A stretch of 62,942 bases of DNA from Deltaproteobacteria bacterium (lineage in GTDB: Bacteria > Lernaellota > Lernaellaia > JACKCT01): assembly GCA_020845895.1 (NCBI GenBank), contig JADLEX010000122.1, positions 1 to 62,942 of the forward strand, read 5' to 3'. The translations under genes and the position numbers were made by a program. How positions within the stretch are numbered: the first letter of the stretch is position 1; every line of letters starts with the position of its first letter. Positions 9,697-16,936 of this stretch are shown piece by piece. The notes below the pieces were generated by a model. The model saw only the letters and a program-made list of their open reading frames with translations, was not told where the DNA came from and did not search any database.

Positions 9697-11336
9697 CCGC
9701 GCCGCTCTCCCGACGTAAGCGCGAACGCGTATTTGCGTGGCTCGGCGCGGCGCTCGCGCTCGCGGCGGCGATTGCGGCGATGCACGCGTTCAATTTGCGC
9801 ACGCAGCCGGTTTTTGCGCAGCGCGCGCATCCCATCCTGCATCAGGCGGCGCTCCACGCGCATCCCGAAATCCCGCGCGAGCTTTCGAGCATGGTGCCGG
9901 ACAACGAGCCGCCGCTCTTTCGCCTCTCGAACCTCACGTCCGCGTGGCTCGGCGACAACTACGCCGCGTATATGGCGGCGCAGCTCGTTCTCTTCGCCGC
10001 GTTCGTCGGCGCGTGCGCGGCGATCGGATTTCGCGTGCGCGGCCGTCGCGGCGCGGCGTGGACGGCCGCATTCGCCGCGTGGCTGCCGGCGGCGCACTTC
10101 GCGGCGCTCGGCTACGACGACCACCTGTTCAACATGACGCTCACAGCCCTCGCCGTCGCGTGCGTGATCGGTGCGCGGGGAGCGCGGCTCGTCGCGGGTG
10201 CGTTTCTCGCGGGCGCGTTCGCGGGGATCGCCCTGCGTTACGCTTTCATCGGCTCCAACGGTCTGCTGGTCGCGGCGGCAGTGGCGAGCGCGATCGTCGG
10301 CGCTGCGGTCGATGCGTTCGGCACGCAGGACGCGGCGCCCGAACCCCGCGCGCGCACGCTGGCATTCGGCACGGGAGCGCTTGCGGTGTTCGGCATCGCG
10401 GCGGCGATCTTCGCGGCGCGCGGCGGATCGCTCGAATACCTGAGTCCCGGCTATTACGGCGGCGAGGTCGGCAACGCACCCTTCTCGGGATTCGTCCCGT
10501 GGCTGCGGTCGCTCGCCGCGTATCCGCTGTTGCTCATGCGCTTTCACTGGGGGGTGCCGCTCACGGCGTGTGTGCTCGTGGCTCTGTGGACGCACTTCGA
10601 GCGACGGCTGCCGGGTCGATTCGCGCTCGCGGCATGGCTCCTGATGGAAATCGTCGCGCTCTCGGCGATTCCCAAAAAGCATCAGTGGTACATCGACTAC
10701 GCGCTCATCGCCGCCGCGCCCATCGCGGGAGTCGCGTCGGCGTATTGGCGGGAATTGGGACGCGAGTCGCGCGCCGGGCGCGTCGCCGTGCCCACGCTGC
10801 TGGCGGCTTGCGTGGCGTGGGCGGCGTGGGGGCTTGCGCGGCCGAGCCCCGCGTGGATGCAGGCCGCGTTCATGGACATCGTGATGGACGAGCGGGGTCG
10901 ATCTCTGATGATGCCGATCACCGTGACGAGCGATGCGGCGGACGAGGCGGGTGCGCTTTCGGCGCTCACGCGCTCGCGACGCGGAGCCGACGAGCCGCGC
11001 GTGCTGGTCGTGCTCGACTGGGTCGGCCCGCTGGAGGAATTCCGCTACGAGTTCGCGCTGCGCGACCGTGCGCTGCGACTCTACGTCGTCGGCGCGGCCG
11101 TCTTGCCGCCGCCCTCCGGAAAGCCGTTTCTCGTGTATCCGCGCCGCCACGGCGAAGACGCGCCGCCGCCGCTGCCGGAACTCGTCGAGCGCACCATAGG
11201 CTACGTCGAGGCGCGTATCGCCGAGGGCGCGGCGCCCGTCGATCGTCTACCGCACCTGTACGACCTGCGTGCGAGGGCCGGCGAGTTCCGCGTCGTCCAC
11301 GAGGGACCCGACCTCGTCGTGTACGACACGCCGTGA
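9693..11336 (+). CDS. GT-C-like membrane glycosyltransferase, array copy 7 (last)
   Basis: A 547-residue paralogue and the last gene of the array; its GTG at 9693 overlaps the preceding stop. Motifs: FNLRTQPVFAQRAHPIL at 33 (Phe replaces the usual Trp), ELSSMVPDN, YDDHLFN at 141, RYAFIGSNGLL, GYYGGEVGNA, and PKKHQWYIDYALIAAAP at 327, where the usual KKNxYY is KKHQWY. The C-terminal domain has LEEFRYEFALRD. No terminator for the plus strand is obvious downstream; the hairpins there point the other way. GT-C membership is inferred as for the other copies. Confidence 0.74.
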   Translation: MTAPLSRRKRERVFAWLGAALALAAAIAAMHAFNLRTQPVFAQRAHPILHQAALHAHPEIPRELSSMVPDNEPPLFRLSNLTSAWLGDNYAAYMAAQLVLFAAFVGACAAIGFRVRGRRGAAWTAAFAAWLPAAHFAALGYDDHLFNMTLTALAVACVIGARGARLVAGAFLAGAFAGIALRYAFIGSNGLLVAAAVASAIVGAAVDAFGTQDAAPEPRARTLAFGTGALAVFGIAAAIFAARGGSLEYLSPGYYGGEVGNAPFSGFVPWLRSLAAYPLLLMRFHWGVPLTACVLVALWTHFERRLPGRFALAAWLLMEIVALSAIPKKHQWYIDYALIAAAPIAGVASAYWRELGRESRAGRVAVPTLLAACVAWAAWGLARPSPAWMQAAFMDIVMDERGRSLMMPITVTSDAADEAGALSALTRSRRGADEPRVLVVLDWVGPLEEFRYEFALRDRALRLYVVGAAVLPPPSGKPFLVYPRRHGEDAPPPLPELVERTIGYVEARIAEGAAPVDRLPHLYDLRARAGEFRVVHEGPDLVVYDTP

Positions 11337-11343
11337 CCGCTCC

Positions 11344-11378
11344 GCACGAGAAAAAACGCCCGACGCGTTGCCGTCGGG
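11344..11378 (-). terminator. Rho-independent terminator, distal duplicate copy
   Basis: On the minus strand a GC-rich hairpin (CCCGACG / CGTCGGG arms) is followed by six T. It is the second copy of a 36-base unit repeated at a 44-base period (11343-11378 and 11387-11422) and serves as a back-up stop for the Crp/Fnr gene transcript. Confidence 0.75.
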
Positions 11379-11387
11379 ACGACAGAC

Positions 11388-11424
11388 GCACGAGAAAAAA
11401 CGCCCGACGCGTTGCCGTCGGGCG
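11388..11424 (-). terminator. Rho-independent terminator, proximal copy
   Basis: Perfect 9-bp stem (11401-11409 with 11416-11424, 6-base loop) followed on the minus strand by TTTTTT. It lies about 95 bases past the stop of the Crp/Fnr-type regulator gene and is the first of two near-identical terminators. Confidence 0.82.
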
Positions 11425-11518
11425 TCAAGGAGGGAGGGATCGTTGCGTGGCGGGTCTTGGGGCTTCGGGATAGGCAACCGGCCCCGCCTGCCGGTCTGGA
11501 CTCGGTTTCGCCTTGGGG

Positions 11519-12196
11519 CTACGCCGCGCCGGCCAGCGACTGGAGCGCGGCCACGTCGATCACCATCGACTTGCGCGGGAACTGCCGGATCAGACCGTCC
11601 GTCTTGAATTTCGAGATCGTGCGGATGCAGGTCTCGACGGTGACGCCGGCCATGTCGGCGATCTCCTGTCGCGTGAGGCCGATGGGGATCTGCCCCGGCG
11701 TCTCGCCCGGCCAGCGCTCGGCCAGCGACACGAGCAGCGACGCGATGCGCTCCTGCGCGCGCCCCACCGACAGATGCTCGACGCTCCCCAGCACGCCCGC
11801 GAAGGTGTGGCCGAGGTCCTCGCCCACCGCGAACGCGAGCGCCGGGTGGCGCATGGCCAGTTCGCGCAGAGCGCGGAACGGGATCTTGGCCGTGACGACC
11901 TTGCCGCGGGCGACGGCGGTCACGAGATAGGGCGAGCCGGTCAGCACCTCGGCCGCGCCGATGGTGTCGCCCTCGCCGAAGATTCCGATCACGCGATCGC
12001 GGCCCGACGGGTCCTGCTTCACCAGGCGCACGCTGCCCTTTTTCACGACGTGAATGGAGCGGGACTCGTCGCCCTCGGAAAACAGCACTTCGCTCCGGCG
12101 GTACACGCGCGAACGCACGATGCCGAGGTAAACCTCGTGTCCGATCGCCATCAGGGTCTTGAGGATTTTCGATTCGGGCTGCGTCGATGTCTTCAT
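11519..12196 (-). CDS. Crp/Fnr-family transcription regulator
   Basis: A 225-residue regulator with an N-terminal cyclic-nucleotide-binding-type fold (VLFSEGDESRSIHVVKKGSV and VIGIFGEGDTIG, about residues 35-100), a long dimer helix, and a C-terminal winged helix (LTRQEIADMAGVTVETCIRT, about 175-195). The recognition helix keeps the Glu and Arg of the FNR-type VETxSR pattern, though Ser is Ile. The N-terminal Cys cluster of oxygen-sensing FNR is absent and the only Cys is in the recognition helix, so an iron-sulphur sensor is not expected; a haem/NO (Dnr-like) or other ligand is possible. An FNR-like box lies about 115 bases upstream, and two terminators follow. The target genes are unknown. 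Confidence 0.88.
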   Translation of the reverse strand: MKTSTQPESKILKTLMAIGHEVYLGIVRSRVYRRSEVLFSEGDESRSIHVVKKGSVRLVKQDPSGRDRVIGIFGEGDTIGAAEVLTGSPYLVTAVARGKVVTAKIPFRALRELAMRHPALAFAVGEDLGHTFAGVLGSVEHLSVGRAQERIASLLVSLAERWPGETPGQIPIGLTRQEIADMAGVTVETCIRTISKFKTDGLIRQFPRKSMVIDVAALQSLAGAA

Positions 12197-12263
12197 GGTT
12201 GTCTCCCGTGTTGGGCGGTTCGACTGACCGGAAATACGCGGGATTCTCCAGTCCCGTTACACC

Positions 12264-12322
12264 AATATAATCATTTCCGACCGGTTGGTACGATTAAACG
12301 GCGCGATGATGATCTGGATCAG
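12264..12322 (-). promoter_or_regulatory. FNR/Dnr-like operator and possible -10 upstream of the Crp/Fnr gene
   Basis: Bases 12309-12322 read ATGATCTGGATCAG, which contains the exact FNR half-site core TGAT-N4-ATCA. On the minus strand a possible -10 (TATATT, 12264-12269) would put a start near 12257, about 59 bases from the box centre, close to the class I activator position. No convincing -35 is seen, as expected for an activated promoter. An imperfect 12-bp palindrome around ACCGGT (12277-12288) lies between them. Autoregulation, or control by another Fnr-type protein, is inference. Confidence 0.45.
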
Positions 12323-12333
12323 GAAAAACGGGA

Positions 12334-12990
12334 CTAATTTCGTCCGAATTCACTCGCGGCGGTAGTTTTTCGTGAGATGACTAACCAAACAAGAACCGCC
12401 GAAGGGACCAACACCGCGCCGTGCTGAATCGTCAGATGCCAGAATCCCTGATCGGCGCAGTGGTAGTGCAACGCGATCACGGCGGTTCCGGCGACCAGTG
12501 CGCTCGTCAGCCAGAGCGCGGCGGGGCTTTGCCTCAGGTAGTCGCGCACGATCCACAAAAAGCCGGTCATGGCGACGGCATGGACGAAGCCGCCCTCGAA
12601 ACACGCCCATCCTCCGCGCGGCATTTCGGCCAGCGGCTGCGGGGAAGATGTGGCGACGAGGAAAGCGACGATCGCGGCGAGATCGACGGCGGCCATGACC
12701 GCGAGGGTGCCGCGACGCACGAGCGGCGCGCCGAAAACGAGGGCGGTTGTCGCCGCCAGCGCGAGCGCCAGCACGACGCCGAGCGCAACGAGAAACGCGG
12801 CCGACCAGGAGTCGGGCCATCCGCGCCGCGCAAGCCCCGACCACAGCGGCGCGTGCGCGGCGACGAGGGCGAATGCGGCGGTGGCGATCGCTCCGACGCG
12901 CCGGCCGCGACGCTCGTGACGCAGTCGCTCCACAATGATCGAGCGCGCGTCGACATACGACTTCGCGTCGCGCTGGGCCGTCGCCGTCAT
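12334..12990 (-). CDS. NrsF/DUF1109-like membrane anti-sigma factor
   Basis: A 218-residue protein with about six predicted membrane segments after a 30-residue basic cytoplasmic N-terminus. The pattern fits the NrsF (DUF1109) family: CFEGGF in the middle, RQSPAALWLTSALVAGTAV, and near the C-terminus an ALHYHCADQGFWHLTIQHG motif matching the family's His-Cys-x-Asp plus Trp/Gln-His. It follows the ECF sigma gene by a single base (TGA-C-ATG), the classic sigma/anti-sigma pairing. NrsF proteins hold their sigma factor at the inner membrane until a redox or metal signal arrives. No other target gene is linked. Confidence 0.75.
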   Translation of the reverse strand: MTATAQRDAKSYVDARSIIVERLRHERRGRRVGAIATAAFALVAAHAPLWSGLARRGWPDSWSAAFLVALGVVLALALAATTALVFGAPLVRRGTLAVMAAVDLAAIVAFLVATSSPQPLAEMPRGGWACFEGGFVHAVAMTGFLWIVRDYLRQSPAALWLTSALVAGTAVIALHYHCADQGFWHLTIQHGAVLVPSAVLVWLVISRKTTAASEFGRN

Positions 12991-12991
12991 G

Positions 12992-13573
12992 TCATCGGCC
13001 CTCCATCAGCGCGCCGAGCTTTTCGCGCAGCGACGCCCACGCGCGATGTTTGCGCACGCGCACGGTCGTGGGTTCGAGGCCCAGTCGCTCGGCCACCTCG
13101 TGCAGGTCGAGTCCCTCGAAGACGTGCATCACGACGACAACGCGCTGGTACTCGGGCAGCGTCTCGATGGCGGCGCGCACCGCTTCGGAGAGAAAGGGAT
13201 CGACGTGCGCATCCCACGCGCCGGGATCGGGGAGTTCGTCGGAGGGCCGCGCGGGATCGCGCCCGCGTTTGCGAAAGGCATCGATGAGCAGCCGGTCGGC
13301 GATGGTGAAGACCCAGGGCAGAACGGCGGTGCCGGTGCGATAATTCGCGCGGTGCGCGTGGAGCTTCAGAAACGTCGCCTGCACGATGTCCTCGGCCAAT
13401 TCGACGCCGGCCTTGCGCATCAGGCGGCCGGCGATCACGGGCCGCAGCTCGGCGTAGAGCGCCGCGAAGGCCGCCTCGTCGCCGTCGGCGTAGCGCTCCA
13501 TCAGCTCTTCGAGCCGGGAATCGAATTTCGAGGCGCCGTCCCGGGGCGTCATCACAATCAGCACGATGAGCAT
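12992..13573 (-). CDS. ECF-type RNA polymerase sigma factor
   Basis: A 193-residue sigma-70 family protein of the extracytoplasmic-function type. Region 2 covers about residues 35-100 (ERYADGDEAAFAALYAELRP, then DIVQATFLKLHAHR and PWVFTIADRLLIDAFRKRG) and region 4 about 130-185 (LPEYQRVVVVMHVFEGLDLH, EVAERLGLEPTTVRVRKHRA). A start seven codons further in (ATG at 13552) is equally possible, since neither has a clear ribosome site. The adjacent NrsF-like gene is its likely membrane anti-sigma factor. The regulon cannot be read from this window. Confidence 0.9.
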   Translation of the reverse strand: MLIVLIVMTPRDGASKFDSRLEELMERYADGDEAAFAALYAELRPVIAGRLMRKAGVELAEDIVQATFLKLHAHRANYRTGTAVLPWVFTIADRLLIDAFRKRGRDPARPSDELPDPGAWDAHVDPFLSEAVRAAIETLPEYQRVVVVMHVFEGLDLHEVAERLGLEPTTVRVRKHRAWASLREKLGALMEGR

Positions 13574-13824
13574 CGGGGTTGCCGTTCGCGAGCCCGGGAT
13601 CGTCGCCGGGCGGATGGAATTGGGAAGGCATAAGTGTGTGGGGAGGGTGATCGAAAATCAAGACGCTCGTCTCCGCGGACGTCTTCCATACGCCGAGGGT
13701 GCCCCGGGCGTTCCCCGCGCGGCGCGAGCCCGATCATTCTTGTCATCAATCGCGAAATCGGGTAAGCGCTAGCCCTCGATAAACGCCTCCCGATGCCGGG
13801 ACGAGTCCGCCGGCCGGAGTGATC

Positions 13825-13989
13825 ATGAAGAGTTGGTTGTGCAAGGTGTGCGGCTACCTGTACGAGCCGGAGAAGGGCGACCCCGAGGGCGGTATCGCAC
13901 CGGGCACGCCGTTCGCGGACATTCCCGACGACTGGGCCTGCCCGCTGTGCGGCGTCGGCAAGGAAATGTTCGAGGAGTACGACGACTGA
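13825..13989 (+). CDS. rubredoxin
   Basis: A 54-residue one-iron electron carrier. The four Fe ligands are in the standard CxxC pairs: Cys6/Cys9 (CKVCGYLY) and Cys39/Cys42 (CPLCGVGK), with the typical [18 protein letters not shown] and DDWACP segments between. Length and sequence are fully typical. GGAG lies six bases before the ATG. The gene stands alone, divergent from the ECF sigma operon across 251 bases; the partner reductase or oxidase is not in the window. Rubredoxins often serve oxygen or superoxide detoxification in microaerophiles and anaerobes. Confidence 0.96.
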   Translation: MKSWLCKVCGYLYEPEKGDPEGGIAPGTPFADIPDDWACPLCGVGKEMFEEYDD

Positions 13990-14185
13990 TCGCGCCACGC
14001 GAACGTGCGCATCGCTGACTCCCGCCGACCGGTCCTTGCCGTCATTCCCGATATTCGAACCTCGCCACAGCTGCCGCGTCCCGCGCAAGGTCGCCGTGTG
14101 CGCATGCACATTTTTTGATCGAGGACAAGGGGGTACGCGCGTGGACACGCTCGATTTCGGCGGGAATATTTTTGGTCGATCTTCG

Positions 14186-14214
14186 TTGACAACGCGAAAA
14201 TCGGTCGATTAAAT
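14186..14214 (+). promoter_or_regulatory. sigma-70 promoter for the 14270/DksA operon
   Basis: TTGACA (14186-14191), a 17-base spacer, and TTAAAT (14209-14214) match the housekeeping consensus well in an otherwise GC-rich stretch that turns AT-rich here. Predicted start near 14221, about 50 bases before the first gene. Confidence 0.7.
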
Positions 14215-14269
14215 GACCCCTTGGGGATGCCGTCGCGCTTCGTGACGAGCACATCAACAACGCGTTTTG

Positions 14270-14605
14270 ATGAACATGAGCAAGGGCAATTCCACGAATC
14301 GAACGGCGGCCATTTCGGTCGAGCAGTCTCAAGCGCTTCTCGCGGAGCTCGAGGAAGTCGCCGTGCGTCGCGGCGTGACGGTCCGCTACGAAAAGCTCGC
14401 GCACGGTCCCGTCCGCGTCACGCACGGAACCTGCCGGGTGCACGAGCAGGACCTGATCATCATCGACTCGCGCATGGGGCCCGCGGAGCGCGTTTCGGTG
14501 CTGTCGCGCGAGCTGCGCCGTTTCGATCTGGAAAACGTTTTCGTGCCGCCGGCAGTGCGTTCGCTGCTCGACGCGGCGCCGCGAGATGAGGGGGGCGTGA
14601 CATGA
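14270..14605 (+). CDS. conserved small protein of unknown function, coupled to DksA/TraR
   Basis: A 111-residue soluble protein with no signal peptide. The middle reads VRYEKLAHGPVRVTHGTCRV then LIIIDSRMGPAERVSVLSRE and ends FDLENVFVPPAVRSLL. This resembles, from memory, a family of small uncharacterised bacterial proteins with a Gly-x-Cys-x-Val/Leu turn and a C-terminal Pro-Ala-Val-Arg motif; I cannot name a function. The ATG at 14270 is preceded by an in-frame TTG, and an ATG at 14276 is a third option. Its stop overlaps the next ATG (ATGA), so it is translationally coupled to the DksA-like protein and driven by the promoter at 14186-14214. Confidence 0.7.
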   Translation: MNMSKGNSTNRTAAISVEQSQALLAELEEVAVRRGVTVRYEKLAHGPVRVTHGTCRVHEQDLIIIDSRMGPAERVSVLSRELRRFDLENVFVPPAVRSLLDAAPRDEGGVT

Positions 14606-14979
14606 TTTCAAAGGACGAGATCGAACAGATCCGCGAAAGACTGCTCGCGGATCGGGTACGACTGCTCGAGAGCGCGAAGGGGACGCTGAGCACGATGAAC
14701 GAGCCCAACCCCGACGACCTCAACGACGAGGTCGACCACGCGACGCTCGAGCAGCACGAAACGGTGGACCTGCGCCTGCGCGACCGCGAGGCGGGCCTGC
14801 TCACGAAGATCGACGAAACGCTCCGGCGCATCGACGCGGATTCGGACGAGTTCGGATTCTGCGGAAACTGCGGCGGAGAAATCGGCTTCAAGCGCCTGCT
14901 CGCGCGGCCGGTCGCCACGCTGTGCATCCGATGCAAGGAAGAGCAGGAGGGCCTGGAGCGCGGTTACGCCGACGCGTGA
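14602..14979 (+). CDS. DksA/TraR-family zinc-finger transcription factor
   Basis: A 125-residue RNA polymerase secondary-channel protein. The N-terminal two-thirds is a coiled coil whose tip carries DEVDHA (residues 42-47), the DxxDxA motif that DksA uses to act with ppGpp at the polymerase active site. A four-Cys zinc finger follows (CGNC at 87-90, CIRC at 108-111) with the usual EIGFKRLLARPVATLCI between. It is shorter than E. coli DksA (151 residues), lacking most of the N-terminal extension. It is likely to modulate transcription in the stringent response. ATGA overlap with the upstream gene shows coupled expression. Confidence 0.92.
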   Translation: MISKDEIEQIRERLLADRVRLLESAKGTLSTMNEPNPDDLNDEVDHATLEQHETVDLRLRDREAGLLTKIDETLRRIDADSDEFGFCGNCGGEIGFKRLLARPVATLCIRCKEEQEGLERGYADA

Positions 14980-14994
14980 CGTCGCGCCCGAATC

Positions 14995-16014
14995 ATGAAT
15001 CCCGCCGAAGCCAGGCCCCGCCCGCTCCTTCATCTCATCCTGTTTGTCCTCACGATCGCGTCCGTGTACGCGTCCACGCGTCCCGGCAATCCGCTCGCCG
15101 TCTTCATCCACCCCAGCGCCCTCGACAGTTTCGTCTTCGCCCTCGCCGTCATGGCGATCCTGCTCGCGCACGAGCTCGGCCACTACTTCGCGGGACTCGC
15201 GCACCGCGTGGCGCTGACGCTGCCGTATTTCATTCCCGCCCCGTTCGCCTTCGGTACGATGGGCGCGATCATTCGCTCGAAACGCATCGCGCGGCGCGCG
15301 CACCTGCTCGACATGGGCGTGGGCGGCCCGCTGGCCGGCGCGGCGCTGGCGGTGCCGTTCGCGGTGATCGGCATTTCCCTGTCGCACGTCGAAGCCCTTC
15401 CCGCGGACGGCTTCGCGATTCTGCTCGGCGACAGCCTGCTCTTTCGCGCGATCGTCTTTTGGACGCACGGCCCCATCGCCCCCGGCGCGGACATCTACCT
15501 GCACCCGCTCGCGCTGGCGGCGTGGTTCGGCCTGCTGGTCACGGCGCTCAACCTGATGCCCGCGGGCCAGCTCGACGGCGGACACATCGTCAAGGCGCTC
15601 GCCGGGCGCGCGCACGCCACCGTGTCGCGGCTCGTGTTTCTCGGGCTGTGTTTTTGGGGAGCTTTCGGCGACGCACTGGTCGTCGATCCGCGTCTCGGCG
15701 TCTCCGGCGCGATCTACGCCGCGGCTTGCACCTACGTCGCGTTGACAAAAACGCCTCCGCCCCACGCGCGAAAAATCCTGCTCGCGCTGTTTCTCGCGCA
15801 CATGACGGTCGTCTCGTGGATCGAGGTCGAGGCCGTCAGCGCACCCTGGCTCGTGTGGACGCTCATGCTCTACGTGTTTCGGCTCGACCACCCCGACGTG
15901 GAAGACCCGGCCGCGCCGCTCGATTCGGCCCGCATCGCCGCGGGTTGGCTGAGCCTCGCGCTGTTCGTCGTGACCTTCGTGCCGGTGCCCATCCGGGTGC
16001 TGGCCGGTTCGTGA
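14995..16014 (+). CDS. site-2 protease family (M50) intramembrane metalloprotease
   Basis: A 339-residue polytopic zinc protease. The catalytic HELGH lies at 59-63 inside a membrane segment (MAILLAHELGHYFAGLAH), and the second motif NLMPAGQLDGGH puts the zinc-binding Asp at about 194. A LDMGVGGPLAGAALAVPF segment between them is typical of the family. No PDZ or CBS domain is present, so it resembles the EGY/Rip-like minimal class. Such enzymes cut membrane-bound anti-sigma factors or transcription factors. The gene follows the DksA gene by 15 bases on the same strand, so shared transcription is likely; the substrate is unknown, though the NrsF-type anti-sigma nearby is an obvious candidate to consider. 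Confidence 0.93.
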   Translation: MNPAEARPRPLLHLILFVLTIASVYASTRPGNPLAVFIHPSALDSFVFALAVMAILLAHELGHYFAGLAHRVALTLPYFIPAPFAFGTMGAIIRSKRIARRAHLLDMGVGGPLAGAALAVPFAVIGISLSHVEALPADGFAILLGDSLLFRAIVFWTHGPIAPGADIYLHPLALAAWFGLLVTALNLMPAGQLDGGHIVKALAGRAHATVSRLVFLGLCFWGAFGDALVVDPRLGVSGAIYAAACTYVALTKTPPPHARKILLALFLAHMTVVSWIEVEAVSAPWLVWTLMLYVFRLDHPDVEDPAAPLDSARIAAGWLSLALFVVTFVPVPIRVLAGS

Positions 16015-16048
16015 GCGCCCGAGATATTTTCGAGAGGAGGAGGCCGAC

Positions 16049-16474
16049 ATGCCCGGAGCGAAACGCGACATCGTCATCAACGCGAACGCGCGGAAGTGCT
16101 ACGAGGTCATCGCCGACTTCGAGCGCTATCCCGACTTCGTCGAGGAGATGAAGAAGGTGCGGGTGCTCTCGCACACCGGGGATCGCTGGCGCGTCGAGTA
16201 CACCATCCACATCGTCAAGGACATCGTCTACACGCTCGATCTCACCGGCGTGCCGGGCAAGAGCCTGACGTGGACGCTGCACTCGGGCTGGTTCAAGCGC
16301 AACGACGGCGGGTGGACCCTCGAGGAACTCGGACCGGGCAAAACGCGCGCCACCTACACGGTCGATATCGACGTGGGTCCGCTCGTCCCCAAGAAGATCC
16401 TCGACATGGCGGTGGGGCAGAATTTCCCGGCGATGCTCGAGCGCTTCAAGAAGCGCATCGAGACGGGCGTCTAG
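16049..16474 (+). CDS. SRPBCC/START-domain protein (COQ10/polyketide-cyclase-like)
   Basis: A 141-residue single-domain protein. It opens with the typical INANARKCYEVIADFERYPD helix-grip start, followed by beta strands and ending in a long helix (PAMLERFKKRIE). GAGGAGG lies a few bases before the ATG at 16049, giving a strong ribosome site. The family binds hydrophobic ligands such as quinones or lipids in a central cavity; the ligand here is unknown. It lies 34 bases after the site-2 protease gene and converges with the FmdB-type gene, leaving a two-base gap. Confidence 0.88.
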   Translation: MPGAKRDIVINANARKCYEVIADFERYPDFVEEMKKVRVLSHTGDRWRVEYTIHIVKDIVYTLDLTGVPGKSLTWTLHSGWFKRNDGGWTLEELGPGKTRATYTVDIDVGPLVPKKILDMAVGQNFPAMLERFKKRIETGV

Positions 16475-16476
16475 CG

Positions 16477-16758
16477 TCACTTCACGATCGTGTCGGGCCC
16501 TTTGCCGGCGGTCTTCTTGTACGTGCCGTCGCGCTCGCGCTTGTACTGCGTGAAGCCGTGTTTCGCGATGTTGTCCGCCGAGAGCACCGCCGAGTCCGGG
16601 CGCGTGTTGATCGCGGGCGCGCTGACGAGGCGGCGGCACGCCTGTCCGCAGCGCGGGCAGTGCGTGAGCTTGTCGTCCGAGAGTTTCTGAAACACCTCGA
16701 ATCGGCCTTTGCACTCGGCGCACTCGCCCGAAACCGGCGCGTATTCGTAAACGGGCAT
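16477..16758 (-). CDS. FmdB/CxxC-CxxC zinc-ribbon protein
   Basis: A 93-residue protein starting MPVYEYAP, the hallmark of the FmdB regulatory-protein family, with two Cys pairs (CAEC at about 13-16, CPRCG at about 34-37). A C-terminal tail of about 50 residues is Lys/Asp-rich. The FmdB name comes from a formamidase operon; most members are of unknown role and probably bind zinc or nucleic acid. The true start is the ATG at 16758; longer frames upstream are not supported. It faces the SRPBCC gene tail to tail. Confidence 0.88.
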   Translation of the reverse strand: MPVYEYAPVSGECAECKGRFEVFQKLSDDKLTHCPRCGQACRRLVSAPAINTRPDSAVLSADNIAKHGFTQYKRERDGTYKKTAGKGPDTIVK

Positions 16759-16936
16759 CGCGTTCTCCACGGTCCGAACAACGCCCAATGTAGGCGCGCC
16801 CGCGCATGGCGTAAACCGACCCCGATTGTGCGACGTCCGGGCGGCGCGCAGGCAACGATTTCGTGGACGGCGCAAGCGGCTTGACGAAGCGCACCGCGCG
16901 GCGCGAAGAGGGGCCGACCCCTCCGCGAGGTGCCCC

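Noticed and set aside
11201-11477. Small minus-strand frames containing repeated RRQRVGRFFSC and DGNASGVFSRA
   Set aside because: They are translations of the duplicated terminator hairpins, not genes.
14041-14075. A tRNA-like GGTTCGAAT sequence on the minus strand
   Set aside because: The flanking bases do not form a T-stem and there is no acceptor stem, D-arm or anticodon arm at the proper distance.
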